Below, one piece after another: positions 26,721 to 39,753 of a stretch of 64,000 nucleotides of DNA. The DNA is from Dipetalonema caudispina. Lineage: Eukaryota > Nematoda > Chromadorea > Rhabditida > Onchocercidae. The stretch is taken from the NCBI GenBank assembly GCA_013365325.1, contig JABVXV010000095.1:62001-126000 (forward strand), in the 5' to 3' direction. The notes below the pieces were generated by a model, which saw nothing but the letters and a program-made list of their open reading frames with translations, had not been told where the DNA came from and searched no databases. The first letter of the stretch is position 1; every line of letters starts with the position of its first letter. The translations under genes were made by a program, and so were the position numbers.

Positions 26721-29058
26721 TAGGAAGTATGACATAAGTTTTTGGAAAAAATGCTGGTAAATCTAATGGAAGATAAACAATGGGAATAGATGGAAGGTGA
26801 GCCTATAAAAACGAATCAAAAATGTGCTTTCATCATATCACCACCACTTTTCCAATACGGGGCTACACAGGAAGAGATACGGGGTTTCGTAGGAGTATTT
26901 GGTTGGACTTAGCCCAGTAACAGCAGATAACAATTACAATGACATCATTTCTTGAAATAATTACTGTATGCACATAAAATATGACTAAAAGAACAAAGCT
27001 CTTTCTCTCAATACAGGAGAAAGAACGATTTTACAACATTAGGGCATGTAAAAACACTCAAATAAGTGCTTCACAACGCCAAATTTCCCGTAAACATTGC
27101 CCCTTCAATTCAACGACAACTAATACAATGTTGCAGAGAGGAAAAAATGCTTGATAATAATTTCAACCGAAAGGAAAACAACAGTAAAGACCTATGGGTA
27201 AATGATAATACGTAATGAAAACTTTAATTTGTTTGAATGAGAGGACTAGAAGGTTTTGAAAAGCGTTATCCTTCATTCCATAGTACCAGAAGAGCTGGTT
27301 AAATGGTCACTACGCTCACTTGCAACTTACAACTTTATTTGTCAGGTATAAACGAAGAGAGTTTTAGATCAGTGATCAGAGGATTCGAATATGATATGGA
27401 AGTATGCTAACGTTCCGGATACCTTAGACGATAAGAGGAGACAGATGGGAAATTCATGATTTCTGAGAATAAGATGTGACGGCCCCTCACTTTCAATTCT
27501 TGCAACAGCAGCAATAGTAATAGTAGTGAGCAATAGGAGGAATTGAGGAGAGAGGAGAGAGGATCATGCGGAGAAAGGGAAGAGAGGAGCCCCTTTTTCT
27601 GGCAACCGCGTAGCGAAAGTTTAAAATTAATGACAAATGCCGACGATGGCAATACCCGCTGATACATGGACCTCACTTACGTCACTTTTATTTATTCCAT
27701 TTATCACTTTCAGTTTGATTATTTTGAGTGTCCACAATGGTTGACAGTATTTTGATTAACATCTGACGTAAACGTAAAGTAGTTCCACATATCGCCACCA
27801 CAAACTGGATTTATCTCATCTATTTCATGCCAGATATTATTGCATATTACGACGTTAGGATGAGTTAATCATCGAATTCTGGAGATACCAGATTTCAAAA
27901 AGGAATAATAAATGAGGTAACTGTAAACTTAAAATTGGATTTTTCGCTGTAACGAAGAAACATGTTACAAGTAGACGAGGTGAAGAAGGAATATGTCTAT
28001 TTTCTGAGACATTTATTCGTCAATGTCAGTCTGAAAGATTCTTTCAATCCACTCCGATTTCGAATGAATTTTCACTACACACAATACACTTCATGCATTA
28101 CTATTTGAAAACAGTAGTGAGCTTTTAGTAATAAAGTGTGAACTTTTCAATCCTCCATGGTCTGTACATCCTTCTATCACAAAACTAAAAACCTGAATAC
28201 GTTAACTAGTTAAATTCTTGAGTAGATGCAGTACAACCTTATTGTAAATAAATTAAACTGCTTCAAACATACTATAAAATTAAAGTAATTACTGAATTCA
28301 CACATATCATGCAAGTCTCTTGAGATGGCCTATCATAACCTTGATAATAAACTAATCGAGATATTGTTGGTACTGTTATTATTTAATACCATAATTTTAT
28401 AAATTTTGTGTGATTAAAATATTACGAAATATCGGACAAAATTGTAGAAGTGAAATGCTTTGATATTACACATAGTGAATCAATGAAATGAAATTATCAA
28501 CCAGAGAACAAATGACGTGCGCTTGAGACAACGAATTAAACGAACTATTACATCCAATCAAACTCTATGAGCTTGGTATCGATGATAATTGACAAAGACC
28601 ATCAAGTCTATTTTGCAAATAAAAAAAGAGAAGGGAATTTCTTTTTATAGGCTTCATCAGATATTCGAAAAATTAATAGTCAATAGTAACATGCATTTCT
28701 TGTGGTGCAACTTGCTGTAGCTAATAATTCTGACCTAAATAAGAATAGTAAACTATCACCAGTCTTCTTCCATGTATTCTTATCCAGAAATGCTTCGGAT
28801 TTCTCATGTTTGCTCTTCCAGAATCACTAAAAATGTCACTCTTCAATAAGACAAACAGTGAAGTTGAAAAGGTGAACAACCACTCAGACCTAATTGAAAG
28901 GAATATGGCGATCGGCTACTTCTAACAGAGGCACGAAAAAGTGAGGCACTATTTGATACCAATGACTTACTTCCGATTGTTCATTATCAAACAGCACGGT
29001 ATCACCTGAAACCGGTTATTCAGGTTCACGTGACGTAACAGAGTTATTGTTTTTGCAA

Positions 29059-29130
29059 TACTCCCTCATACTAGGTAAAAAAAAATTGGAAGTATGCTTT
29101 GCAAATTTGTACTCCTTCATACTAGGCAAA
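29059..29130. repeat. Imperfect 21-bp direct repeat, period 51
   Basis: Segments 29059-29079 and 29110-29130 agree at 19 of 21 positions (TACTCC.TCATACTAGG.AAA). The sequence between them is not repeated. Confidence 0.85.
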
Positions 29131-29690
29131 CATGAATGACAGCTATGCTCGTCACTCTCAGAAAGCAATCTGAAACGTCTGCGATGCACCTGTCGTCTGC
29201 AAAATTCAACTCCGTCAAATAAAGAAATATGCTTGAAAGAAGGGTTCCATAAGTCAAAATGGATTTTTTATCCATTTAACCAAAACGACAAGATGCATTT
29301 AATCCTCATTCTTGCATTCCTTAACACAATCATACACCTATTCTCTGCCTAGTTTCAATGAATTTATTAAAAAATAAGAATAGAAGGAATATTACAACTG
29401 CACAGGTAGGAGAGAATGATATGAAAATAAGTGGGAACATTTTTGAAATGCGCACATCGATGACTTTATCATTACAGAACGTAAAAGATGACAAAATATG
29501 TGAGTGGCAGTAGAGCAAAATATTTGGAGGAGTGAGTTGACACTGATCTGATGTTCAAGGACATCCCGAAAAAGGAAATGTAATTCAATAATCTAGAAGG
29601 AATGAAAACAAAGTCTAGATTGTTGAGTCATTCTGAAAGGTTTTGAAGGAACCTATGACCTACTCAGCGAGAACACCACTGAATGCACAC

Positions 29691-29692
29691 AG

Positions 29693-29722
<30 letters not shown>
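29691..29722. repeat. (AC)n microsatellite
   Basis: CA/AC dinucleotide run of about 30 nt, interrupted once by AG near each end. Confidence 0.9.
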
Positions 29723-29724
<2 letters not shown>

Positions 29725-29965
29725 ATGCACTACAAGCAAAGGTCAGACAGTGTTATCAGAAAGGAAACTATCACATCTCATTCTCCCCATTATGAAACTT
29801 CTGAATTTTCCAAAAGCAAGCAGCCTTTCAGTCTAATATCTTAACATCCCACGTATTATCTTATCAATATATAATTAATGAACATTAACCGCTCGTCTTG
29901 TCATTATCATCCGGTAATCACATAACACTGTAATCAAACATTCCATGAACAACTAGCTGTAAGCA

Positions 29966-30012
29966 ATAATAATAATAACAATAATGATGATGATGATGAT
30001 GATGATGATGAC
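29966..30012. repeat. (AAT)n-(ATG)n compound microsatellite
   Basis: A few AAT/AAC triplets pass directly into about nine ATG triplets. In a non-coding stretch. Confidence 0.9.
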
Positions 30013-30381
30013 AATGTGCACAGGGCACCCTACTACTACATTCTTGTTTGCGTCACTACCCCTGCACTCTTTACATGAAGGTAAAGCACGCAGGTAATCA
30101 TTGCTCAGAAATGTGCAGGACGATGCACTACACTATCTATTTGCATAATGTCCCACTCACACGTTTTTCGAAGTTATCGTATTTATTCATTGTAAAATAT
30201 TCACACGTCTCTCCACTTATTTAATCTATACACGCAAATTTTACGTCGACTATACGTGCATGCATTCCTACGTGTAACTTCCGCTCCATAAAACCTATAT
30301 TACGTCGGATTATAGCTCATTTCTCTTTGGAAATGTTGCACTGTTGCAGCTTTTCCATTTTATATCTTACTTATCAATGCA

Positions 30382-30427
30382 TGCACATTTTGCATTCATT
30401 TGCATGTACATCCATGCAAAATGTGCA
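30382..30427. repeat. 14-bp inverted repeat with 18-nt loop
   Basis: TGCACATTTTGCAT at 30382-30395 is the exact reverse complement of ATGCAAAATGTGCA at 30414-30427. The loop holds ATTTGCAT, the octamer bound by POU-domain factors, and further TGCAT copies flank the arms. The stem is too short for a typical pre-microRNA. It may be a cluster of protein-binding motifs. Confidence 0.85.
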
Positions 30428-31469
30428 CGGATGAAATTCAGTGAAAAATTTATTAGAAAAGAGTGGCACACAAATAGCTGCCATGCGCATCACAAGAATA
30501 TTTCCTCTGCTTGTCTGGCACGTCTAGCTAATCAACCAGCAAATTGCAATATTAATAGGAAGATGAAAAAGAGTACATGACAGGATGATAAAGGAAAAAG
30601 AATATAGTTTGTGGGGACCGTATAGAAAATACCATCAAAGATGAAAATAATACTGCTGCTATTAAAAAAAATATTGAAATAGGGGCCATCTCATCCAAAA
30701 AATGATAGCCAATTCATATTTGAGGAAACGGAAATTATGAAGAGTTTGAGGGTCTACGTTATCCTCTAGGATACACATATACAGAGAGAGATAAAGAGAT
30801 GAGAAAGTACTCGAGAAGAGCATTTTGTCGTAAATGAAATTGAGAAATGGTAACGAGAAGAAAAAAACCTTTCATTCGATATCAAATCACATTATAGTAC
30901 TTTTTTGATTAGTTCGAAAGGTTAAAGGTGAACTGACTGATTATTAATCAATAGCTCTATTTCTAAATTTTTTAATCAATAGGGAAGTGAACACATTCAT
31001 ACCATTTGTATTTTACATAATTCTATCCTAGCCTCATTTATATATTTGATTAGAACAACAAACTGCTTTACCAGTTTATATTACTAAGACAAGAAGACTA
31101 GGCTTAAACTCTCTGTAAGATAATTATGGCAAGTATTCTTTCACTTGGTAAAATCCCATTCTACGAGGATATTTCCAAAAGTTTGTTATTAACTGGGTAC
31201 TTTCTGTATATTCTTCATGAAAATCATTAGTGGCCCAGAAAAAAGACATGAAATCTCAGTTTCAGGAAAGTCTGAACTTTCTAAGGCTTGATTTTCGGGC
31301 CTTTATACTTTGTTAAAAATAACATTACCAAATGTGTTTGCAAAAATGATCAAAAAGTTTGGCTAACAAATATGTAAAAATATTCGCTGTAAAAAAATTG
31401 TTAAAAACAATAGGCGCTAATTATAATTGTCATGAAGAGAAGCATAATACGAAACTGATGAATACTCTT

Positions 31470-31493
31470 TCACACACACACACACACACACAG
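31470..31493. repeat. (CA)n microsatellite
   Basis: About twelve CA dinucleotides in non-coding DNA. Confidence 0.9.
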
Positions 31494-31682
31494 AATAAAG
31501 CTAACTTACGAGAAATACGTCATGCTAAGAGATTCACGTGTGCGTATTTATCCTAAATGAGACAAACGCCCTTGCTAATATTGGTTCACCTAGTCGATAT
31601 ATATTCAGCAGGGACCATCTCATAAATTCAAAAAATGCGCTACTCATTTAAAACGAACCAACCATTCCATTGGATATGTCGA

Positions 31683-31990
31683 TATGTGTGTATCTATAGA
31701 GTGTACGTGTATGTGTGTCTGCACGTAAGTGTACGTGTGTATGCACGCACGTGTCTGTGCCTGTCACTTTTTTATGCCCACATATTGGAGATAGTCCTCT
31801 CCAACACAACAGCATCTAATCGATCGCTTCTGTTATACATTCCCTCGCCATGTGTTCTTTCCCCGTCTGCTTGTCTGTTTCCTTCCTATCAGGGTCTGTC
31901 TGTCCATCTGTCTGCATGTATACATGTATGTATGTATGTATGTATGTGTATGTGTGGTGTGTGTGTGTGTATGTGTGTGTGTGTGTGTGT
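31683..31990. repeat. GT-rich low-complexity block with (TGTA)n and (GT)n
   Basis: TGTG/TACGTG-rich sequence from about 31683 to 31760, a pyrimidine-rich middle, then (ATGT)n at about 31920-31948 and (GT)n to 31990. It creates the spurious 126-codon and 97-codon plus-strand frames in this place, which are rich in Val, Cys and Tyr and are not taken as genes. Confidence 0.85.
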
Positions 31991-32906
31991 CCATATGTTC
32001 CGCGAAAAATTTTAGTAAGTTAGCAATAACCTTTGTTCAATGCATATTAATTAATAAGCTGAATGAGAGGAGTTCACATGAGAGTGACCCTATAGCCTCT
32101 TGGATAGCCCTGAAACGACTGCGTTTTACAATGCAGGATTGGTAATGACCCAGTAGTGCTCTCTCTTCATCGGGTCAAAACACAGTATAGTATGTTAGAG
32201 AAATAATAAGTTCAATAAATAGAATGGTCACTCAACTCTTCATCTAAGTATCCTTCTCCTCTTACAACCTAATTATAGCTAATTTTTCTCTCTATACGAT
32301 GGAAGAGAAAATTTTAGATGCAAACAAAAGTACAAAGAAAAAGAACTCGTTTTGTTGTAAGTAACAGTTTGAATTGTAAATTAATACTTTTCATGCTGTC
32401 TTTATGAAGTTTGATACTTTCTCACAGTGGTCTGTCTTCGGTTGCTATGACTCTTCCAATTTATGATAATTTTAAAAGCTATCAGCATTCCCTCATTAAT
32501 TACATTTTTGGGAATCGCCATGTTCGATAAGACTGCTATGGTTTTGGCGTAACTGGGATGCGTGGTTGACGTTTATCACGATAGCTTATAAGGTACGTAT
32601 TAATCCGTGTTCAAGACAACACTTCTAGCATTTCAGAATGATTGGAGAGTGTGATTCTTCCACATTCTTGAAAAAATTCCCAAAACAAAATAACGTGACA
32701 TATTCCCGTGCTCTCCTCACGTATCACTGATGATCTGCACAATATCTTCCTGGAAGATTGTAATGAGAAGTCTTTATGAATCCTCAGTTCGAATTTCTTG
32801 AAGTTCGCTCCTAATACTTTAGAGTGCTGTCTTTCCTCGACACTTATCCGCGGATACTTTTCATTTCACACTTTAAAAGCATCTTTAATTCTTCTTCCCA
32901 TCCTTG

Positions 32907-32928
32907 CTCTCTCTCTCTCTCTCTCTCC
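32907..32928. repeat. (CT)n microsatellite
   Basis: About ten CT dinucleotides; gives the ERERERE run in a minus-strand frame that is not considered a gene. Confidence 0.9.
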
Positions 32929-35900
32929 CATTCTTTAATTCTGAAAACGGGTATACGTGTTTCACGTAGAGGATAGAAGTCTTCGAATCGATTGAAATCC
33001 GTGCCGGAATCGATGAAAAGAAGGCCCGATACCATTTCCTCTATTTCTCCCTATCCTTACCACTTTCTTCATAACAACACTTCATAATTTGTGTAGTTGC
33101 AATGTGAAATATTGCCGGAAAAAATTTTCGGGGGATCAATACGGCAGAAATAACATCTATCTTGAGTATGAATGAATTACACTCTCCTAGTAGGACAATA
33201 CTTCGTGATATGTTGAACAGGTATGGAAAGGAGGACAAGGAATGGAAGGGAATTAAACCTTTGATGATTGTTTGATTTTTCCAGAAAACTTGTCCGACAA
33301 ACAAAATTTTAATTTCCGTGTCACCACTGTCTTCCATTGAATCATCATCATCCTCCTAGTCCAATCTACCATTATTGTCATCATCATCTATTCATCCTCC
33401 ATTCACCACCTGCTCTTCAAACGTCACTTCCATGTGTGTGCTTTGTGCTTTCATACAATCTTTTCAGGTGATCGGGGCGGGTTCCTCTAATCCCTACTCT
33501 AATTTCAATTTCCTTCATGTCAAATGTGTATGTGTGTGTGTGTCACTTATAGTTTTGAGGGACCATATCATTCGTTAAAAAATGTTTCCATTGCATTACT
33601 TACCTGAAATTATTGGTTCATTTCATTTAATTTTGTTTTGTAATGTTGTAACCTAATGCTTACTGATGCACAAAATCGATGATACTGCTCTTATTCGTAT
33701 GACCCAAGGACTTGACCTTTGATAGGTAAGGTACGGGGAAGAAAAATGAGTGAATTTAATGAAGTGCTTATTATATTACTGTACAACAAATGTTTACCAT
33801 TCCATCATTTCACTAATTTCTATCCTTTATACTGTAAATTTAGGAAAGCTTAGGGATCATTTTATGGGAAAGATTCGAACTTCATTTCAAATTTCTTGAA
33901 AAGTATGTTTGAAACATCTCGAAATGGACAAAGAATCGTGAAATGTCATTCCTCTTACCTAATCGTTTCTTGCAGATTATCGAGCGAATTATGATAAGCA
34001 CCACATTTGTTACTCAAATTCATTGTCATGTCGATAAAGGCATGACATGACGACTTCCTTTTCTCGCATTACTTCATCGGCAAAAGAGCTTGAAAGGAGA
34101 AGGATGCTTTATCTCCCGGAAGATATGTAGAGAAGTCAGGAAAGGGGAAGAGAGGGCACAGAGATTCTCCCTCCAATGTTATCCTCTCTGTGATATGTGA
34201 TCGAAGGTGGCGGAAATCCTTCCCCTTCTGTCGAGAACTCTCTTTCAGTGGAACGGCAATGAGGACGGCAACGATTTGAGTAGTAAAATATTCCCACAAA
34301 TTATATACACACAACGATGGTGCAGGAATGGAGCGAAGGGAGGTGTAATAAAGGGGCGACGACCCTTCTTCAATTCAACTATTCTAATCTTTTTTTTTTT
34401 TTGTTGTTAAAAAAGTGAGGGACTATGTCACATAACTGTTACTTTTTATTCTTTAATAAAATTTTGTAGTATGGTTTTGTTGTAAAAAGTGTCATCGTTT
34501 CTCACATTATTACAATAACAATTTCCTTAAACTTTGAAGATTTCAAGCTCGCGCTGTAAAACATTTATGAAATAGGTAAGATCTGAAGATAATTTCACTG
34601 CTTCTTTACTATCGTAAATCCAACACTTCGTTCTCTCTCTAACAGAGTTAGTTAAGTAATGAGAAGTAAGATAATTAGTATTCTGTGATTTAATTTGATA
34701 TGTAGTTCCTTCCTTATGTAACATTATCATCTATTCCTATTATAGGCATTGTGATATATCTGCACAATGCTGTTTCATCGATTACCGGAAACAAAATACT
34801 TATATTTTGTTCTTTCTATTATTCAGATTGTCAATGATGCCATCCACGAAATTATTATAGTTCTGAATTTCAGGAAGATCAAAAGATGATTCATTTGAAT
34901 ACATTCTACTGGTAGAGTATTACGTCTCCTTTTTATCTGTTCAAACAGAAAACTATTTGTTCGTAGAATCCGTCTATATTATGCTTTTATAACTCACTGG
35001 CAATGACCCCTACTGTTATCACTTTGGTGATTATCATTTGTTACTGATAATTTCAGCATCTTCAACTATCATTATGATATTACTACAAATTAGCAGTAAT
35101 CTTTGTGTTGATTATCTTTCTATGTAGATTGTTCCGGAAATGAGTGATTCAGAGAAAGATTTTTAGATCGCTTGCGGTCATCATTTGTTCAAGAGTGATA
35201 ACCTGCTCTCTTGAGTGGACAATAATTTAGTGGTGATCCTAAATCCTTGTAAACAAAGAGACCAGATACGAGAAGTAGATTGAAGGAGGTGACGTTCGGA
35301 ATAGTCGGCGGTAATTAACTTCAGATAAAATTTTTGTCCTATCACCCTGAAGAAGAAAATGACCATCAAATTAAACATTATTGCTGCCAAGAAACTCGAA
35401 AGAATTACCGCATGAATTCTACATATTGAGTATGAGATATATCTTTCTCTTCTTGAAGAATTAAATCTATTCAGATTGATTGGTAATGGGTTAGCATGGA
35501 AAAACACAAAAAAAAAAAACGGAAAGAAATCTTAGTCATCCTCATTGCTCTTTGGATTCTGAAGGCATATTTATTTGTTCTCAAAATATTCCAAAAATAT
35601 ATCGCATTAATAATATCTGGGCGCAAAAGGGTAAAACAAAGTCTCATTCCAAGATGAAATGATAGAAGGAAACCTACATACAGATAATTAAGTATATGTA
35701 AAAATGCAAATGAAAGTGTAGTGGACGGAGTAATTGCAGGTTATGAAAGTTTGCATATCTGTAGTGTGCGGATGTCATCCCACAGTGGTAGTGGTTATCG
35801 AAGATAGATCTAGAATTACCCATTGTGTCACCTTGATCATAATTAATCACATCACTGCAAGAAGCATACGGTAGGTAGTAAATGGGTTTTTTCATTAGTT

Positions 35901-36029
35901 TTCAAATAAGATTTCACCTATAATAAGCACAAAAAGAAACTCACTCTAATTGATTTTGAGATAGATTTGAATTATAAATAACAATGGTAACAATGGTGCT
36001 ATAATGTACGATAAAAAAAGGATGAAATA

Positions 36030-38251
36030 TCAAATAGGACGTTTCCAAATTTGTCTTCGTCTTCTACGGAACAGTTTCGTTTTTTCTGCCATTGTTTTAC
36101 TTACTTTTTCCAGTCCAGTAAAAAATGCTTGAGATATGTGATCAATAAACTGACCAAATGCCCAACCTTCCTTTCCTGGTCCACCCTAAAAATGTTTACG
36201 TCTTGATGTCAAAGGGTATTAAATTTTGCAGGTAATTTCACGCTATTATTAGTATTATTAAAGCATCAGCTGATATATAACAAATACTATTTTGTGTCAA
36301 ATATCAGTTTGAAAATTGATAGCGAATTTCAAATTCTGTTTAGAATTCCCAAGTATACTCACATGGAATGTTTTATTCCCAAAATAATATTTCGTATCCA
36401 ACTCAATCCCTTGCTTAGTATAAGTCAGTGTTTCATTATTGCCGTATAATTTGCCATCGAGAAGTAGTGCGCCTGCATTGCTCGTTTTAAAAGTCCCATT
36501 TCGTTCACTTAAAAATTTTTATTGAATTCATAAGACTAGAAAAGATAATTAATTTCTCCTAATCTTTGCATTTAATTTAAGAATTTCTCACTGTTTATTT
36601 AATAATCTAACTTAATGATATGTGGAAACTGTTAACCATACCCACTAAAAATATGACTTTAACAAAATTTCGCCAACTTCTCTCAATTTGGTTTTAGGAA
36701 CTCTACATAGAATGTAAAAATAAATTAAAATATGTATAGAACAAGCATCAAACTGAATAAAGCTAACAGGAAAGTACGTCCAGAGATGCCACCAAATCCG
36801 CCGATGTCAATTCCTTGACGAATGATCACCTCTTTTTGACCATCAGATCTATCATATAAAGTTACGTTACCAAAGCGGATCGGAATTTTATATTCACCTG
36901 GAACGCCAGCTGTGAATGATTGTTATTTTTGTTGAAGAGTGCCGAATTTCAGAGAATGAATGCAGATGAAGAACATGTTTGGTGAACTTCAATTGCTTTC
37001 AAATTCTGATTTAAAAATTGATTTCGATTTTTGGAGCGAAGTACTGTAAACATGATTGACGATCAAAACCGCTAATACTAATCATTAACTCATGCAATGT
37101 ACGAACAAAAAGAAAGAGCAAAGTTCAATGTGTCAATTATTTTGTAAAAAAGAAGAGATAAAAGCAAAAATTTACTTGAAATAGCAATTGTAAAACAGTT
37201 GATGAGTAGAAACGATTTGCACAGCATTTGGCTTGAAACGTCAACTTCCTAACTGAAGTGAGGTAAATTCACATGGCCGCATATCTTATTTGAAGCTATG
37301 CCATACTATTACGTCAGGTTACGTCTAATCAGTTAGGGCACAAGGGCTATATCACGCTATATTTAGATTCAATTACATCACGCTATGTTTAAATTCAATT
37401 TTTATTTGCATACTTTTTCACTTATATTTACTTGAATTTAATGAGAAATCTTACCGTTTATATTAAACTCGTCTGACCTGCAAGCTCCAGAAGAGAAATA
37501 TATCTTAAAGTTTATATTTTTAAGAGTTTGAATCCTATCGTTGATGAGTAGCATTTAAATTCTTTCCTTTTTTTTAAAAATTAAACGTCATAAAATTGTA
37601 ATTAATAAAAATAATTATCACTAGAAGATATAAATGAAACTTGTGCTCAATGGAACAGGAAAAACTAGACGATCTCATATATCATACATTCATCACTGTG
37701 ATAGATCTTGATCGAAGATGTGTCAATTATATAATATTGAAACCTCTCTACTGTATCGGTATTGATCATTTGCGATAAAATTTTTAATCTTCAATGCTTA
37801 GGTTTTCAACGGTAATGTTAAATGAGGATCTTAGTGAAGTATGGCTTTATTATCGCTGTTACCTCTAGAAGTCATTTTTAGATGTTTAAGAGATTTATCT
37901 CATTTGTTTGAATTCCAAAAAATCAATCGCGCTATGATTATGCAACAATTACCAATCCAACCCGGTTAATCCAAGGATTACTGACATTTAAAAAGACAAC
38001 TTTATACAATACGTTAATATAACTGTTTCTAACTTACGAGTTTTGAAAATAACTGATTGTAGTAAATAATATGATTTATCAGGTATTAAATCGAAGATTT
38101 CACATCCCACATTATTCGTGGTGTTGATCGGAGATATAAGAATGGAATAACAGATGACTGGTTCATGTCTGCCGATTTCTGCGGAACTCGACTTAGTTGA
38201 AAACGATCCATTGCTTAGATATTGTTGAACACTCTTCTTTATCGCTCTCAT
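36030..38251 (-). CDS. Unrecognised protein with basic C-terminal tail
   Basis: Five-exon model: 38038-38251, 37455-37484, 36768-36909, 36363-36507, 36030-36185; 687 nt, 228 aa, all phases consistent. I do not recognise the family. Visible features: a Cys-containing N-terminal part (VICYSILISP, NNVGCEIFDL, then CRSDEFNI from a 30-nt exon). A Gly-rich middle follows (GEYKIPIRFGNVTLYD, DIGGFGGISG), then YTKQGIELDTKYYFGN, GGPGKEGWAFGQF, and a strongly basic end (KLFRRRRRQIWKRPI). There is no membrane segment and no clear signal peptide at the chosen start. An in-frame TGA lies 12 nt upstream, but a further upstream coding exon is possible (see 38336-38542). Exon 3 uses a GTTAGC donor; a second solution uses GTACTT with a later acceptor at GCG CAC. 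Real coding is likely; the ends are less sure. Confidence 0.6.
37351..37402. repeat. 26-bp tandem duplication, two copies
   Basis: Units 37351-37376 and 37377-37402 share ATCACGCTAT.TTTA.ATTCAATT and differ at a few positions. The repeat lies in an intron of the unrecognised gene at 36030-38251. Confidence 0.85.
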
Positions 38252-38335
38252 TAAACCTCATTAGTGATCATATTGAGTCATTGTTAACCTTTCAGCGGGC
38301 AATAAGTAAGAATAAATTGTTGAAAGAGAATGAGA

Positions 38336-38542
38336 TCAAAAAAATCTTCCAGGCTGCTTCTGCCATATATCATCATTGGAAACTGTAAGATTTCGATGAG
38401 ATGAGCCATTCTCAAGTTCGTTTAACTTTTCACATGATATGCAATGTGGAAAACCGTTATTTATTGATTCAGACGTTTCAGTTAAACATGTAGGATGAAA
38501 AAAACGGTTCATTTCAGACCCTAAAACCATTTCAACTTTCAT
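38336..38542 (-). CDS. Possible upstream exon or small ORF
   Basis: A 68-codon frame directly 5' of the gene at 36030-38251 looks protein-like, with HPTC and HCISCEKLNELENG (a CxxC pair). It may be an upstream exon: a donor at ACA|GTTTCC (phase 0) could join TTTTCAACTAAG|TCG inside exon 38038-38251 in frame. The splice sites are weak, so it could also be chance or a separate small gene. Confidence 0.25.
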   Translation of the reverse strand: MKVEMVLGSEMNRFFHPTCLTETSESINNGFPHCISCEKLNELENGSSHRNLTVSNDDIWQKQPGRFF

Positions 38543-39753
38543 TTTTTTGATCGCAGCCAGAGTAGTTACATGATATCATTCAATATTCATTTTTTCAAGT
38601 GTTTAGAATTCAAATCTTCAAGCATTCAAACTGAATCTTCCTGTGGAAGTGGTTATGTGTTCTTTCGAAACATAAAATCTCTTTTCCTCTGGCCCTCAAG
38701 GTTTCCGTTTGTAAACCGTAGATTTCACAGTAAAATTATAGGGAAATCTGTCGTAGAAATTTAAATTCTAAGAACATAATTGAATATGGTGGGATACAGA
38801 TTACAGATATACCTGAAGTTATCAAATATTGCACATGCTTGGAATACTGAACATAACAATTTAACTTTATACTTTGAAATGTTACACAGACCAATGGTCT
38901 TCCGCAATGGTCATCTATTTAACGGAAATTGCAATTTAGTTATGCCATTACCCGTTAGGAAATTATCGAGTATTTTCTAAGCTAAAATGAAATATCCATA
39001 TGAAATTAAATCTAGCCGAAAATGAAAAACAGTACATATAATAATGAATTGGATAAGGCAAGCAAGAATTATCAAATGGACAGAAAGTGAAAATCCAAAT
39101 GATCAAACGGGCTATTTTCCAAAAAATACTTAACGACGAAAAAAAAAAAAAATAGTAGAATGCAACCTTCACGACAGAAATTGTTGTTAATAAAAAGCCA
39201 ACATTTCGACTAATAATGATAGAACTGATGCCTGGAGGTTGAAATACGATAATTAACTATCCTGCTAAGTAGGAGTTAAAAGAGTTAGCATTCGAAAATT
39301 TGGACATAAATAATTATCAGAAATGAATGAACGGAAAAAAATAGAACTTGAATAAAAGCAATGATATAAAGCAAATAGATACAAAATGATATGAATATTC
39401 GTGCATGCAATTACACCGTACAAAATAAACAAGCCTAATTCTTTGTTATCCAGTAAATTAAATATAGATTCGTATTTACGGTCACTAATTTAAAATTTAT
39501 CAAATTATTTCCTATTTTAAACAACATTGTTTTTAATTTTAAACAAAATGAAGTTTTAAGATTTCATTACATCACTTCGTTATTTGTAAATAAAGTAAGG
39601 AGACACGGTAGTCTCAGCTTATTTAGCTAAATTATATTTCCCATGGTTAAGTATAGATTACTTCAACAAACGAACAATAAATAGTCCAGGGGAAATTTCT
39701 GTTCAGTATCATCAAGACAATAACATTTCTTCATTTTATCGACAAATGTTACT

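Larger units (their letters stand above)
24670..36029. other. Large gene-poor, microsatellite-rich region
   Basis: No supported protein gene in about 11 kb. It contains several microsatellites, two perfect hairpins, a 21-bp direct repeat and one isolated exon-like segment (26280-26331). Locally less AT-rich patches, with open frames on both strands but no splice-consistent model, lie at about 27.5-27.7 kb (purine-rich), 33.0-33.5 kb and 34.05-34.4 kb. Near 25264-25330 the minus strand has a TGACGTCG (CRE-like) site and a nearby TATATA run that could mark a distal promoter of the TBL1 gene. That reading is weak. Confidence 0.5.

Noticed and set aside
31635..32145. 126-codon and 97-codon plus-strand ORFs
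   Set aside because: They translate a GT/TGTA microsatellite block and are low complexity; no splice or family support.
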